Source: Bacteroidales bacterium (GTDB lineage Bacteria > Bacteroidota > Bacteroidia > Bacteroidales > VadinHA17). Taken from it: DNA of 64,000 nt. The translations under genes were made by a program, and so were the position numbers. Below are positions 9,919 through 19,837 of this stretch, piece by piece. The notes beneath the pieces were generated by a model that was not told where the DNA came from, searched no databases, and saw nothing but the letters and a program-made list of their open reading frames with translations. The DNA is taken from positions 62,001 through 126,000 of the forward strand of contig JAGNKY010000002.1 in NCBI GenBank assembly GCA_017999895.1, written 5' to 3'. The stretch's first letter is position 1. The number at the start of each line of letters is the position of its first letter.

Positions 9919-9951
9919 CTTAATTTTTTAAATTTGAATAATTAATAAAAT

Positions 9952-11616
9952 ATGTGCGGAATTATAGGAGTATTTGATCTCAAACAGAGATCTGAAGAAT
10001 TAAGGCCTCAGGTATTATCCATGTCAAAAAAACTGAGGCATCGCGGTCCAGACTGGTCAGGAATCTATTGCAGCGATAAAGCGATATTAGCGCACGAGAG
10101 GCTTGCAATAGTTGATCCTGTTTCGGGAGCTCAGCCACTCAAAAGCAGTGACGAAAAATTATTACTGGCAATAAACGGAGAGATATATAATCATCAGGAA
10201 TTAAGAAAAAACCTTAAAACGAATTATGAATTCCTTACAAATACCGACTGCGAAGTAATACTTGCGCTTTACAGGGAAAAGGGTGCGTCATTTCTTAATG
10301 AGCTGAACGGGATTTTCGCTTTTGCCCTCTACGATGCCGAAAAAGACATATATTTAATTGCACGGGATCATCTTGGCATTGTACCGTTATACAAAGGTTG
10401 GGATAAAAATGGCAATTTCTATATTGCTTCTGAATTAAAGGCTCTTGAAGGAATATGTCCAAGAATTGAGATTTTTGCTCCGGGTCATTACCTTCTTAGC
10501 ACCGAAGGCGAGGAGAAAAGATGGTATAATCCCGACTGGTTGTCGTATGAAGCTGTAAAGGACAATACAAGCAATATCACTGAATTAAGGAAAGCTCTTG
10601 AGGATGCTGTACATCGCCAGCTAATGTCCGATGTGCCTTATGGTGTACTACTTTCAGGAGGGCTCGATTCATCTATTATATCCGCAATTACGAAAAAATA
10701 TGCAGCAATGCGTGTCGAAGCTCAGGATTTAAGTGAAGCATGGTGGCCAAGATTGCATTCATTCGCTGTTGGCTTGAAAGGCTCTCCTGACCTGGCTGCT
10801 GCTCGAAAAGTAGCCGACTATATCGGAACAGTGCATCACGAAGTTATATTTACAATACAAGAGGGTCTTGACGCGATTTCAGACGTTATCTATCATCTCG
10901 AAACCTATGATGTAACAACTGTTAGAGCTTCGACTCCTATGTATTTGCTTGCCAGGGCAATAAGGTCAATGGGAGTTAAAATGGTTCTGACCGGTGAAGG
11001 AGCCGACGAAGTATTTGGCGGTTATCTTTATTTCCATAAAGCTCCAGATGCCAGATCTTTTCATGAGGAAACCGTAAGAAAATTAAACCAACTCCATCTT
11101 TACGATTGTTTAAGAGCCAACAAATCTCTCGCTGCATGGGGTATTGAGGGAAGAGTACCTTTCCTCGACAAAGAGTTTCTCGATGTAGCTATGAGGCTTA
11201 ATCCAAAAGACAAAATGCCTGTAAACGGTCGTATGGAAAAGTGGATTCTTAGAAAAGCTTTCGAAGATATTCTGCCCGAAAGTGTGGTGTGGAGACAAAA
11301 AGAACAATTTTCCGATGGCGTCGGTTACAACTGGATTGATACCCTGAAGGAACTGGCAAATAAAAAAGTAACCGATAATCAGATGAAAACTGCAAAATTC
11401 AGATTTATGATTAATCCTCCGCTTACAAAAGAGGAATATTTATACAGGTCCATTTTCAGCGAATATTTCCCGTCGGAAAGCGCTGCAGCAACTGTGCCTT
11501 CAGTTCCTTCGGTAGCCTGTAGTACTCCTGAAGCCCTTGCATGGGATTCCTCTTTTAATAATATCAACGACCCTTCAGGAAGAGCTGTAAAAACTATTCA
11601 TAAATCAGCTTATTAA
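9952..11616 (+). CDS. asnB: Asparagine synthase B (glutamine-hydrolysing)
   Basis: The 554-residue enzyme starts with MCGIIG, whose Cys2 becomes the N-terminal nucleophile of the class II glutaminase domain (about 1-200). The synthase domain follows with the ATP pyrophosphatase loop SGGLDSS near residue 236 and the conserved GEGADEVFGGY and EGRVPFLD segments. It makes asparagine from aspartate, ATP and glutamine in the cytoplasm. The length equals E. coli AsnB. The gene stands alone, with a clear promoter just upstream and a strong terminator downstream. Confidence 0.97.
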   Translation: MCGIIGVFDLKQRSEELRPQVLSMSKKLRHRGPDWSGIYCSDKAILAHERLAIVDPVSGAQPLKSSDEKLLLAINGEIYNHQELRKNLKTNYEFLTNTDCEVILALYREKGASFLNELNGIFAFALYDAEKDIYLIARDHLGIVPLYKGWDKNGNFYIASELKALEGICPRIEIFAPGHYLLSTEGEEKRWYNPDWLSYEAVKDNTSNITELRKALEDAVHRQLMSDVPYGVLLSGGLDSSIISAITKKYAAMRVEAQDLSEAWWPRLHSFAVGLKGSPDLAAARKVADYIGTVHHEVIFTIQEGLDAISDVIYHLETYDVTTVRASTPMYLLARAIRSMGVKMVLTGEGADEVFGGYLYFHKAPDARSFHEETVRKLNQLHLYDCLRANKSLAAWGIEGRVPFLDKEFLDVAMRLNPKDKMPVNGRMEKWILRKAFEDILPESVVWRQKEQFSDGVGYNWIDTLKELANKKVTDNQMKTAKFRFMINPPLTKEEYLYRSIFSEYFPSESAAATVPSVPSVACSTPEALAWDSSFNNINDPSGRAVKTIHKSAY

Positions 11617-11652
11617 TGATAAGCTGATTTATGAATAAATTTTGCAATTCCA

Positions 11653-11699
11653 TTATAAAATAAGAAAGGGCTTCAAATGAGCCCTTTCTTATTTTATAA
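11653..11699. terminator. Bidirectional intrinsic terminator between asnB and the secreted protein gene
   Basis: A perfect 20-base stem (11653-11672 with 11680-11699) encloses a 7-base loop. The stem has a GC-rich core (AAGGGCT/AGCCCTT) flanked by A and T runs on both sides, so it can end transcription of asnB from the left and of the minus-strand gene at 11726 from the right. A second inverted repeat built on AAATCAGCTT overlaps the asnB stop codon around 11600-11632. Confidence 0.9.
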
Positions 11700-11725
11700 A
11701 TTCTTTTTAATTAACTTAGTAACGC

Positions 11726-12241
11726 CTATTGCTTTTTGTCGTAAACTCTTTTAATCGTCATCTGACCATTTGGAGTATCAACTGTACTTGTAATTGTAAG
11801 TGTATTCGGATCAGTTAAAGTCCATACCTCTCTCGTAGTCATTGTTCTGTCATTAAAAGTACGTGTAGTAACTATAGTTAGACTTTTACCATCAGGCGAC
11901 CATGTTGCGGTTGATTTGCTTTCGCCACCTCTTCCGCCCGGTGCGGTATTAACAGTTTCTTTTCCATCTAAAGTGTACTTCGTAGTAGTGGTGACACTTT
12001 GTCCATCCTGAGTTGTTCTTGTTCTTTCAACAGTAAGAGTGTTGGCATCCTGTTTTACCACGAAATCACCGCCTCCGAAAGCTCTCTGACCGCCACCCTG
12101 GCCTTGAGGCTGATCGCTCTTCGAAGCATTATATGCCCACGTGCCGGAAAAATTAGGTTTTGCCTGGCCTTTAACCGATGCAGGAATTATGAATGCCATA
12201 ATTACTGCAAAAGCAAAAATGCCGATTACTTTGTTTTTCAT
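11726..12241 (-). CDS. Small secreted protein of unknown function
   Basis: The 171-residue product has a cleavable-looking signal peptide (residues about 1-25, ending near VKGQA). The mature part opens with NFSGTWAYNASKSD, a pattern seen in small beta-rich exported proteins of Bacteroidota. A Gly/Gln-rich linker (GQGGGQRAFGGGD) is followed by alternating Thr-rich strands, suggesting a small lipocalin-like barrel. I do not recognise a catalytic motif and assign no function. It is monocistronic and shares the terminator at 11653-11699. Confidence 0.7.
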   Translation of the reverse strand: MKNKVIGIFAFAVIMAFIIPASVKGQAKPNFSGTWAYNASKSDQPQGQGGGQRAFGGGDFVVKQDANTLTVERTRTTQDGQSVTTTTKYTLDGKETVNTAPGGRGGESKSTATWSPDGKSLTIVTTRTFNDRTMTTREVWTLTDPNTLTITSTVDTPNGQMTIKRVYDKKQ

Positions 12242-12466
12242 AGTCTTTATTTTTAAAGTTAACTTTAAAATGATTAATTTTTGTTATGATAAATAGACAA
12301 CTAATCAAAGTTATATATTCCTGTAATAGATTATTTTTTATTTAACAATTTTTAATATTTTATGCTTCAATTTAATTCCCGACAAATCTGGATGTATTTT
12401 TGTTAATAATAGTTAAATTGCATCATTATACTATTACAACTTTCTTTATTGATAAACTTTATTAGT

Positions 12467-12474
12467 TAATTTTG
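12467..12474 (+). promoter_or_regulatory. Candidate -7 element for the membrane fusion protein
   Basis: TAATTTTG matches the -7 consensus TAnnTTTG and lies 26 bases upstream of the ATG at 12501. A -33 TTTG at ideal spacing is missing; an ATTG stands 15 bases upstream. Confidence 0.4.
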
Positions 12475-12500
12475 CATTTCCAACAGATGATAAATTAAAA

Positions 12501-13922
12501 ATGAAAAAAAATCTCATTACTACAGGAATAATAGTTATATCGTCAATACTTGTTTTAATTGCAATTAATTATATTTCCTCAAGAAAAAATATTTCATATT
12601 ATTTTACCGACGTCCAAAAAGGCAAATTTGAATTGACTCTCACAATAACCGGTGAACTTGAAGCTGAAAAATCGATAGATGTGCTTGCTCCAAGTATTGT
12701 TCAGCAGGAGGATCAGTCAAGGCAACAACGCCAACAACAAACTCAGGGTAATCGTAGCGGACAGAGAGGTCAGGGCTTTTCAGGTGGCTTTAGCAGTAGC
12801 TCTATGATGCGTATGGTAAGCGGAGGTCCAAATTCAGGTGGCAACATACGTCTGGCCCCACTAAGAATAACCGATATAGTCCCGGAAGGTACAATAATAA
12901 AAAAAGGCGACTATATAGCTCAACTCGATAAATCTGAATACGATAACACCCTGAAAACATACAGAGAACAATTAACAACATATAAATCACAGCTCGAATT
13001 AAGAATTCTTGACAGTGCAGTAATGTTATCAGGCCTGAGGGATGATATAAAAAATCAGATATTCCTTATCGAGGAAGCTGAAATGAAATACCGTAATTCC
13101 AAATATGAAGCACCTGATATAATAAGAAAAGCAGAAATTAATCTTGACAAGGCTAAAATAACACTTGAACAAAAGCAAAGATCTTATGTTCTGAGACAGG
13201 CTCAGAACTTACAGATTATTACGAACCTGCAGTTCCAAATATCGCAACTGGAAGAAACAATTTTATACCTCGAAGAACTTCTAAAAGAATTTACTATAAC
13301 AGCTCCCGCCGATGGAATACTCGTATATAAACGTGACCAGACTGGTTTAAAAAGGAAAGTTGGTTCCATGATTCCTCCATTCGACAGGGTTGTAGCTACA
13401 ATACCCGACCTGTCGGTTATGTTATCAAAAGTTTATGTATCCGAAATAGACATAAGAAAAATACAGACAGGTTTGCCAGTTGAAATAACTATGGATGCTT
13501 TCCCTGGAAAGACTTTGAAGGGAACTATTACAAATATGGCAAATATAGGAGAGACACTGCAAAACACCGATACCAAGGTATATGAGACAATAATAAAAAT
13601 TGAAGGCACTGACCCCGATATTAGACCTTCCATGACAACAACCAATAAAATCGTCATAAAGGTAATTGACGATGCCGTTTATATTCCTACTGAGTGTCTT
13701 TATTCCACTGCCGATAGCATTCCTTTCGTTTACACACGCAACAAATTTAAACAAGTCGTAATCCCAGGGGAATCAAACGAAAAAATGACTATCATAAAAC
13801 ATGGCCTCAAACCTGGAGCTTCTGTTTATACTATCGAACCATCAGATCCTGAAAAATTTAAACTTGCAGGAAAAGATCTTATTCCCCTATTAAAAGGGGA
13901 AAATATTACAGCAGAACTTTAA
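12501..13922 (+). CDS. HlyD/MacA-type membrane fusion protein (efflux adaptor)
   Basis: The 473-residue protein has an N-terminal membrane anchor (residues about 5-23) and the layout of periplasmic adaptors: a split biotinyl-lipoyl-like domain, a long coiled-coil hairpin (about 155-265, rich in Leu, Gln and Glu), the second lipoyl half (ITAPADGILVYK), then beta-barrel and membrane-proximal domains. Such adaptors join an inner-membrane ABC or RND pump to an outer-membrane channel. A Gln/Gly/Ser-rich low-complexity insertion at about residues 74-113 interrupts the first lipoyl part, which is unusual. No pump or TolC-like gene is adjacent, so the partner must be elsewhere. Confidence 0.85.
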   Translation: MKKNLITTGIIVISSILVLIAINYISSRKNISYYFTDVQKGKFELTLTITGELEAEKSIDVLAPSIVQQEDQSRQQRQQQTQGNRSGQRGQGFSGGFSSSSMMRMVSGGPNSGGNIRLAPLRITDIVPEGTIIKKGDYIAQLDKSEYDNTLKTYREQLTTYKSQLELRILDSAVMLSGLRDDIKNQIFLIEEAEMKYRNSKYEAPDIIRKAEINLDKAKITLEQKQRSYVLRQAQNLQIITNLQFQISQLEETILYLEELLKEFTITAPADGILVYKRDQTGLKRKVGSMIPPFDRVVATIPDLSVMLSKVYVSEIDIRKIQTGLPVEITMDAFPGKTLKGTITNMANIGETLQNTDTKVYETIIKIEGTDPDIRPSMTTTNKIVIKVIDDAVYIPTECLYSTADSIPFVYTRNKFKQVVIPGESNEKMTIIKHGLKPGASVYTIEPSDPEKFKLAGKDLIPLLKGENITAEL

Positions 13923-14079
13923 TTTTCTTATCGTTCATATTTTTAATACTTGCTCTGGAAGTTCAATGTATTCAGTTGCAGGTATTGATATATGTACATG
14001 GAAAATATTTTCTCTACTGACAAAAACTTAAAATACCAATAATATTATTTTTTAATTTTAAAATTCAAAAAAATTTTTT

Positions 14080-14087
14080 TAACTTTG
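14080..14087 (+). promoter_or_regulatory. Candidate -7 element for the secreted protein at 14124
   Basis: TAACTTTG matches TAnnTTTG and lies 36 bases upstream of the ATG at 14124. No -33 element was identified. Confidence 0.4.
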
Positions 14088-14123
14088 ATAATGTACGACT
14101 AATATTAATTCAAAGCTATCGCT

Positions 14124-15095
14124 ATGAGAAATTATATTGTTTTATTGGTACTTTTCGCAATTAACCTTGAAGTTAATGCTCAAAAAGTGTCTGCATATTC
14201 CTATAAACTTGATAATGGAATTACTGTTAAAACTGAACGTACATGGTCGCGGGTATGGGTTCAACAAACACAGGAAGCATTTAACCCTTCTGAGCAGCCT
14301 CAATCGGTTGTGGTAAATATGAGAGTAATGGGTGAACTTACAAAAGGCCATACATTCAAGCTTACAAGCGCAGGTAAGGATATAAAACTAAAAGATGCTG
14401 CGCCCGGAATTTATAACCTTAAAATAACCTCGTCTCTCTCAGGTAAACCAGGAAATATAGTAATAGATATAAGCGGCATTGAGGTAAAACCAAAAATGAA
14501 AACGGTTGTTACTGTTACTATTTATGATTACCAGATAAATATTGATGAAACTACAGCTACCACTGGTGGACTTGCTTCATGCGAATTTGTCGTGAACCGC
14601 TACAAAGGCAACCCTGAACAGAATTTTAATCGGGGTGTACCATCATTTTATGCAAAAGGTAATAAAGACAACAAATTGACTCCGGATGAGACAACCGCAA
14701 GTAATAAAATCAAAATTAAACCTGGAACTTATGATGTACTTTTAACAATTGAGATACCCGGATATAATCAGAAAGTATGGCTTGAAAATTTCACCCTTAA
14801 GGCAAATACTAATTACAAAGTATCTGTAAACATGAATGCAGGTGAAATTATATATGGTGGCGTATTAAGAGATGTAAGCAAACTTCACCTTTATCCTTCA
14901 GGCACATACGATAAACTGAATGGAGTGGCTAAGCCTGAAAAATCAATGGAGTTTCTGGTATGCGAACCGGCAATTTCCAAATTTCCATGTTCTCCAGGTA
15001 CTTTCGACATACTTCTAAATATAGGAAACGGGAAAAGGTATGAATGGAGAAAAGCTCAAGTTGTCAGAACAGGGATGGTAACAACAGTCAAATAA
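14124..15095 (+). CDS. Secreted protein of unknown function
   Basis: The 323-residue protein has a signal peptide (residues 1-19, ending NAQ) and is exported. I do not recognise the family. The body is rich in Thr, Lys and Gly and strand-forming residues. Related phrases occur in successive parts (GIYNLKI, GTYDVLLTI, GTFDILLNI, each after a P or S/P-G turn), suggesting three repeats of a beta-sandwich or carboxypeptidase-regulatory-like fold near residues 90, 200 and 290. It may bind a polymer or act as a surface scaffold, but that is inference. It is monocistronic, with a strong terminator downstream. Confidence 0.7.
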   Translation: MRNYIVLLVLFAINLEVNAQKVSAYSYKLDNGITVKTERTWSRVWVQQTQEAFNPSEQPQSVVVNMRVMGELTKGHTFKLTSAGKDIKLKDAAPGIYNLKITSSLSGKPGNIVIDISGIEVKPKMKTVVTVTIYDYQINIDETTATTGGLASCEFVVNRYKGNPEQNFNRGVPSFYAKGNKDNKLTPDETTASNKIKIKPGTYDVLLTIEIPGYNQKVWLENFTLKANTNYKVSVNMNAGEIIYGGVLRDVSKLHLYPSGTYDKLNGVAKPEKSMEFLVCEPAISKFPCSPGTFDILLNIGNGKRYEWRKAQVVRTGMVTTVK

Positions 15096-15135
15096 TTGTG
15101 ACAAATAAAAAAATCATTTTTAATCGAAAATTCAT

Positions 15136-15165
15136 AAAACCGGTGAAATAATTCACCGGTTTTTC
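15136..15165 (+). terminator. Intrinsic terminator after the secreted protein gene
   Basis: A perfect 12-base stem (15136-15147 with 15152-15163) with an ATAA loop, a GC core CCGGTGAA/TTCACCGG and a following T-rich tract form a classic Rho-independent terminator 40 bases after the stop codon of the gene ending at 15095. Confidence 0.9.
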
Positions 15166-15253
15166 TTTCGATAATAATCATAAAATTTTGTTTGTTCCGA
15201 AATTGCTAAAATTACAATATTTAGGCCAAATTTGTATTATAAAAGTTTCTATC

Positions 15254-15853
15254 ATGGAAAGCTCTTTTTTAAATACCGACCTTTTTAATTATGTAGTTTT
15301 GCCATTTTTGATCTTTTGTGCCCGTATATGTGATGTTTCCATAGGCACCGTAAGGATAATTTTTGTATCAAAAGGCAAGAAAAATATTGCTCCGCTGCTT
15401 GGTTTTTTTGAAGTGCTGATATGGATTATTGCAATCAGCAAAATCATGCAGAACCTTAATAATTATATCTGTTATGTAGCCTACGCTTTAGGTTTTGCAA
15501 CTGGCAACCTTATAGGCATGATAATTGAAGAAAGACTTGCTGTCGGGACTCAACTGATAAGAGTGTTTACAAACCTGGATGGATTCAAACTGGTACAGAT
15601 GTTGAATTCCAACGGATTCGGGGCGACAATGGTAAAAGCTCGTGGAGCAAGAGAAGATGTTGATCTTGTTTATACTATCCTGCAACGCAATGACATACCA
15701 AAGGCACTCGAGGTGATAAATAACTTTCAACCGGATGTATTTTACACAATCGAAGACATACGGTCGGCCAACGAAGGAATATTCCCTTCAAAAAAGCCCG
15801 ATTTAGTATTTCCGTTTACAAATATTTTAAGACGATGGAGAGGAGGAAAATAG
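15254..15853 (+). CDS. UPF0316/DUF2179-like membrane protein
   Basis: From the ATG at 15254 the product has 199 residues. A TTG 66 bases upstream would lengthen it but would add residues outside the usual family start. Three hydrophobic helices lie in the first ~95 residues (ending GNLIGMIIEE), followed by a soluble alpha/beta domain with the GFGATMVKARGAR segment. This matches UPF0316 (DUF5698 membrane part plus DUF2179), a family of unknown function; DUF2179 has been suggested to bind small ligands such as nucleotides. The gene is followed 28 bases later by the SNF2 helicase gene and may be co-transcribed with it. Confidence 0.8.
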   Translation: MESSFLNTDLFNYVVLPFLIFCARICDVSIGTVRIIFVSKGKKNIAPLLGFFEVLIWIIAISKIMQNLNNYICYVAYALGFATGNLIGMIIEERLAVGTQLIRVFTNLDGFKLVQMLNSNGFGATMVKARGAREDVDLVYTILQRNDIPKALEVINNFQPDVFYTIEDIRSANEGIFPSKKPDLVFPFTNILRRWRGGK

Positions 15854-15881
15854 TATTCGTATTAATATTGCATATTTAACT

Positions 15882-18833
15882 ATGAATTACCTGGAATCTC
15901 CTTTGGATGCGAATGAACAACTTTTTTCCCTGGTTGTAACTAAAAACCGCGTATGGGGTAATATTATTATTCCATGTATATTAAAAAAGATAAAAGGGAA
16001 AGATTATTTCACTATTTCCGAATCGCTCTTCCCATTTCCTTCCGAAGAAACAATTACATCGCTGTTCCCTGAAGAACGTGAAACTGTCGAAATTCTCAAT
16101 CAATATAACGACCGACAACTTTTTAAGCTCTTCTCAAAGGAACGAAACGTAAAGGATTTCCTGCTGAATGTAACTTCCGACTTAATAGACAGGCATATAA
16201 GACCATATATTGAAAAAAGATTATACCAATGCCTTGAAATTGCGCGGGACGAAGCTATTCCGGTACTTATTAAGAGGTCGAGCATAAAGACCTTACATAG
16301 CGGCGACAAGCTCGAAATAATTAACGACCTTGCATTACCGGTTTTCAGATTCGAAAGAAATGTAATACAGAGTACTTATAGCCTTTCCCTTGAACTCGAA
16401 GGTAAACCACTGGATATCAGAAATAATCAGACTGAAATATTATGCAACAATCCATGCGTCATTATTTGCGGAAATAAACTTGTATTTGTGTCTGAAACAG
16501 ACGCGGCAAAACTCAGGCCGTTTCTGACCAGGGAATTTGTCATCATCCCTAAAAGCTCAGAAAAAAAATATTTTTCGACTTTTGTCCTTTCAGTTGTCAA
16601 CCGGTTCAGCATCAAAGCTTCCGGATTCAGAATCGAATATCCCTCATCCGATAAAAAAGCTTATCTCGATATAGAACAAGGACTGAGTGGAGCTCCCACA
16701 GCTATTGTCAGATTTTGTTATTCCGGAACATTCTTTTATCACTCTAAAAAAGAGACATCAATTACAAAATTCGAAGATAATAACGGTGAATTTATTTTCA
16801 GAAAATATAACCGGGACTTTGAATGGGAAAAAGAATGTATCAAAAATCTGAACGATGCAGGTTTTTTCAGCGAGGACGATATTAACTTTACAATTACCTG
16901 CCTGACAGGAAATTACACCACCGATTTGTACAATACTATCGAAACAATAAATAATTCCTTCGAAGAACTCACTTCATCAGGTTTTATAATCAATTCCGGC
17001 AAACTTGAGAAAAAATATAACTTAAATCCTGTTAATATATTTTCAGATCACAACGTCGAAGGAGACTGGTTCGATCTGAAATCTATTGTAAAAATTGGAG
17101 AGTATGAATTCCCATTTGTACGGCTAAAATCGTACATTCTTTCCGGAACAAGGGAATTTGAACTTCCCGATAAGACAATTGCCATTCTGCCTGAGGTTTG
17201 GTTTTCAAAATACCGAAGTATTTTTGAATTTGGTAAAGTTCATGGGAATATTCTAAAAATACACAAGCAACATTTCTCAATTCTTTCCGAAGCATTTTCT
17301 GATAAAGAATCTATTACAGGTTATCAAATTGACAAGTTTCTTTCTCCTGATTCCATTCCGGAACATATTCTTCCTGCCGGACTAACAACTGAATTGAGAA
17401 AATATCAAATTGACGGTGTTAACTGGATGTTATGGCTTCAATCCGCAGGTCTGGGTGGCTGCCTCGCCGACGATATGGGTCTCGGAAAAACAATACAAAC
17501 TCTTGCTCTGCTGGTTTTTAATAAAGAAAATTCCGGAAGTTTAAAAAAAGCTGAAATAAACAATTCCGAGCCAACATTGTTTGAGCAGCAGATTCAAAAT
17601 CCAGTTTCATTGATTATTGTACCTGCGTCAATTATATATAACTGGGAAAATGAAATCAGAAAATTTGCACCGACGCTTAAAATTTACAGTTATAAAGGCA
17701 GTCAGAGAAATAAAAACATTTCTTCTTATTTCAATTATTTCGATATAATACTTTCAAGTTACCACATTGTGCGGCAGGATATCGATATATTATCCGAATT
17801 TCATTTTCATTATATTATTCTTGATGAAAGCCAGGCAATAAAGAATCCATCCTCAATGATCTTCAAAACAGTCTCAACACTTAAGTCAAGTTACCGTCTG
17901 GTTTTGACCGGTACGCCAATGGAAAACTCACTGATCGATCTATGGACGCAATTATCCTTTGTCAATCCGGGGCTGCTTGGTAGCCTTGCTTTTTTCAAAC
18001 GTGAATATGTAACACCTATCGAAAAGCATAATGATATTGAAAAAGAACAAAAACTTAAGAAAATAATAAAGCCGTTCATTTTAAGAAGAACTAAAGAAAT
18101 GGTTGCTTCCGACCTTCCATCAGTTTCCGAGCATACTGTTTACTGCGACATGACTGAAGAACAGAGTGAGATATATGAAAAAGAAAAATCAGTTGTAAGA
18201 AACTCTATTATCAGTAAAATGGAAGCTCCGGATAATGAAAAATCAGTTATCCTGATTTTAAGAGGTCTTATGAAGCTGAGGCAGATATCGAATCACCCTT
18301 CACTGGTAATTGATGAATATAACGGAGGGTCGGGAAAATTTGAAACCGTTATTCGTGACCTTGAAAATATTATTGCTGAAAATCATAAAATACTTGTCTT
18401 TTCATCATTTGTGAAGCACCTTTCATTATATTCCGATTATCTCTCTAAAAAAGAGATAAACTTTTCAATTCTCACAGGTGCAAGTACAAACAGAGATAGA
18501 ATAATAAATGATTTTCAGAAAGATCCTTCAAATAAAATATTCCTTATTTCCCTGAAGGCCGGAGGTCTGGGGCTCAATCTGACAGCAGCCGACTATGTTT
18601 TTATTCTGGATCCATGGTGGAATCCGGCCGCAGAATTACAGGCAATGAGTCGGGCGCACAGAATCGGACAGGACAAAAATGTTTTCGTTTTCAGATATAT
18701 CTCTACCGACAGTATTGAAGAAAAAATTGTAAAATTGCAGGACAAAAAATCAAAACTTGCAGATACATTCATTCAAAGCAATAATCCATTGAAAGATATA
18801 GACTATAAAAATATTCTGGAAATAATAGGTTAA
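15882..18833 (+). CDS. SNF2-family DEAD/DEAH-box helicase
   Basis: The 983-residue protein has about 500 N-terminal residues of no recognised domain, then a two-lobed SNF2 ATPase. Visible motifs are I (DDMGLGKT, about 530), II (DESQAIKN, about 648, a DEAH variant), III (LTGTPMENS, about 672), and the C-terminal helicase lobe with LKAGGLGLNLT and motif VI SRAHRIGQ (about 922). Such ATPases move along duplex DNA and remodel protein-DNA complexes; bacterial members are linked to transcription recycling or DNA repair. It is full length. I see no restriction-modification or defence genes beside it, so a defence role is not indicated. Confidence 0.92.
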   Translation: MNYLESPLDANEQLFSLVVTKNRVWGNIIIPCILKKIKGKDYFTISESLFPFPSEETITSLFPEERETVEILNQYNDRQLFKLFSKERNVKDFLLNVTSDLIDRHIRPYIEKRLYQCLEIARDEAIPVLIKRSSIKTLHSGDKLEIINDLALPVFRFERNVIQSTYSLSLELEGKPLDIRNNQTEILCNNPCVIICGNKLVFVSETDAAKLRPFLTREFVIIPKSSEKKYFSTFVLSVVNRFSIKASGFRIEYPSSDKKAYLDIEQGLSGAPTAIVRFCYSGTFFYHSKKETSITKFEDNNGEFIFRKYNRDFEWEKECIKNLNDAGFFSEDDINFTITCLTGNYTTDLYNTIETINNSFEELTSSGFIINSGKLEKKYNLNPVNIFSDHNVEGDWFDLKSIVKIGEYEFPFVRLKSYILSGTREFELPDKTIAILPEVWFSKYRSIFEFGKVHGNILKIHKQHFSILSEAFSDKESITGYQIDKFLSPDSIPEHILPAGLTTELRKYQIDGVNWMLWLQSAGLGGCLADDMGLGKTIQTLALLVFNKENSGSLKKAEINNSEPTLFEQQIQNPVSLIIVPASIIYNWENEIRKFAPTLKIYSYKGSQRNKNISSYFNYFDIILSSYHIVRQDIDILSEFHFHYIILDESQAIKNPSSMIFKTVSTLKSSYRLVLTGTPMENSLIDLWTQLSFVNPGLLGSLAFFKREYVTPIEKHNDIEKEQKLKKIIKPFILRRTKEMVASDLPSVSEHTVYCDMTEEQSEIYEKEKSVVRNSIISKMEAPDNEKSVILILRGLMKLRQISNHPSLVIDEYNGGSGKFETVIRDLENIIAENHKILVFSSFVKHLSLYSDYLSKKEINFSILTGASTNRDRIINDFQKDPSNKIFLISLKAGGLGLNLTAADYVFILDPWWNPAAELQAMSRAHRIGQDKNVFVFRYISTDSIEEKIVKLQDKKSKLADTFIQSNNPLKDIDYKNILEIIG

Positions 18834-18916
18834 AATCTGAAAGCTTTCTCTGTTTAAAAATCTCAATAATTTGTTATTATTTTTAAACATTTGAAACTAA
18901 TTAAATATATTTAAAG

Positions 18917-19837
18917 ATGAATCAATTCAATAGCCATCCTCTTTATAGAAAACATGATCTCGATAGTGCAATGAGGTCATTATGGTTTTTTTATAAATCG
19001 AGATTTCTTTCCCTCTTTACTATTTCTATTGTTATGTCGCTTATCACTCAATATATTTCCACCTTAATAAACATTTCGGAATTTCAGAATATAACTGATC
19101 CGGAAGAAATAATGGCTCTTATAAGATCAAATTTCATACCTCTGCTTGGTCTTGCAGCTGTGAGTCTGTGGTTTAGCATTATTTATCATTATTATGTGCT
19201 CTTCAAACCCATTGATGAATCGTGCAATATTTTCGTTTGTATCTTGAAGTCATTAAACTTTATTATTCCATATTTCATCATTATTATACTCTTTGCTTTT
19301 ATAGGATCCTTTGTACTGGCTGCCGGGTTACTGTTATTAATAGTGGGAGTATTTTTTGCCGCATTATATCTTGGAATGATCTCATTATTTATACTTCCTG
19401 TAATGATAACAGAAGGAAATGATATAGGAAAAGTTATAGTTCGCACCATTAAGTTGTCGCACACCAACTTCTGGCCAAATTTAGGATGGACTGCTGTTTT
19501 CTTCCTTATTTATATAGTTATTGCAATTATACTTTCAGGATTGACAATGGCTATTTTTTCAGGCAATTTCTTAAGCTTTCTTTCAAATCCTCAGGAATCA
19601 AATAATAATATAACGGATGTATTTAGTTCTCCCATATATATTATCCTTTCAGCGGTAGTAAATGCATTATTACTTCCGCTTATTCCAATTTTTAGTTTCA
19701 TTCTTTATTTCAACGGCAGGGCTGCAGAAGAATCGTTTAACAGGACTTCCGATGAGGAAGATTCTGAAAATAAATTGAATATTAATGATTTATATTCACT
19801 TCCCCAAAATGAAGAGGAGGAAGATGATACACTCTAA
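18917..19837 (+). CDS. Polytopic membrane protein of unknown function
   Basis: The 306-residue protein has about six hydrophobic segments (around 28-50, 72-95, 108-150 as two, 185-215 and 235-265) and a charged Asp/Glu-rich cytoplasmic-looking tail (ends EEEEDDTL). I do not recognise a family; it resembles uncharacterised Bacteroidota membrane proteins of similar size. It ends convergently on the hydA gene, and the two stop codons overlap (TAA at 19835-19837, TAG of hydA on the other strand at 19834-19836), leaving no intergenic space for a terminator. Confidence 0.7.
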   Translation: MNQFNSHPLYRKHDLDSAMRSLWFFYKSRFLSLFTISIVMSLITQYISTLINISEFQNITDPEEIMALIRSNFIPLLGLAAVSLWFSIIYHYYVLFKPIDESCNIFVCILKSLNFIIPYFIIIILFAFIGSFVLAAGLLLLIVGVFFAALYLGMISLFILPVMITEGNDIGKVIVRTIKLSHTNFWPNLGWTAVFFLIYIVIAIILSGLTMAIFSGNFLSFLSNPQESNNNITDVFSSPIYIILSAVVNALLLPLIPIFSFILYFNGRAAEESFNRTSDEEDSENKLNINDLYSLPQNEEEEDDTL

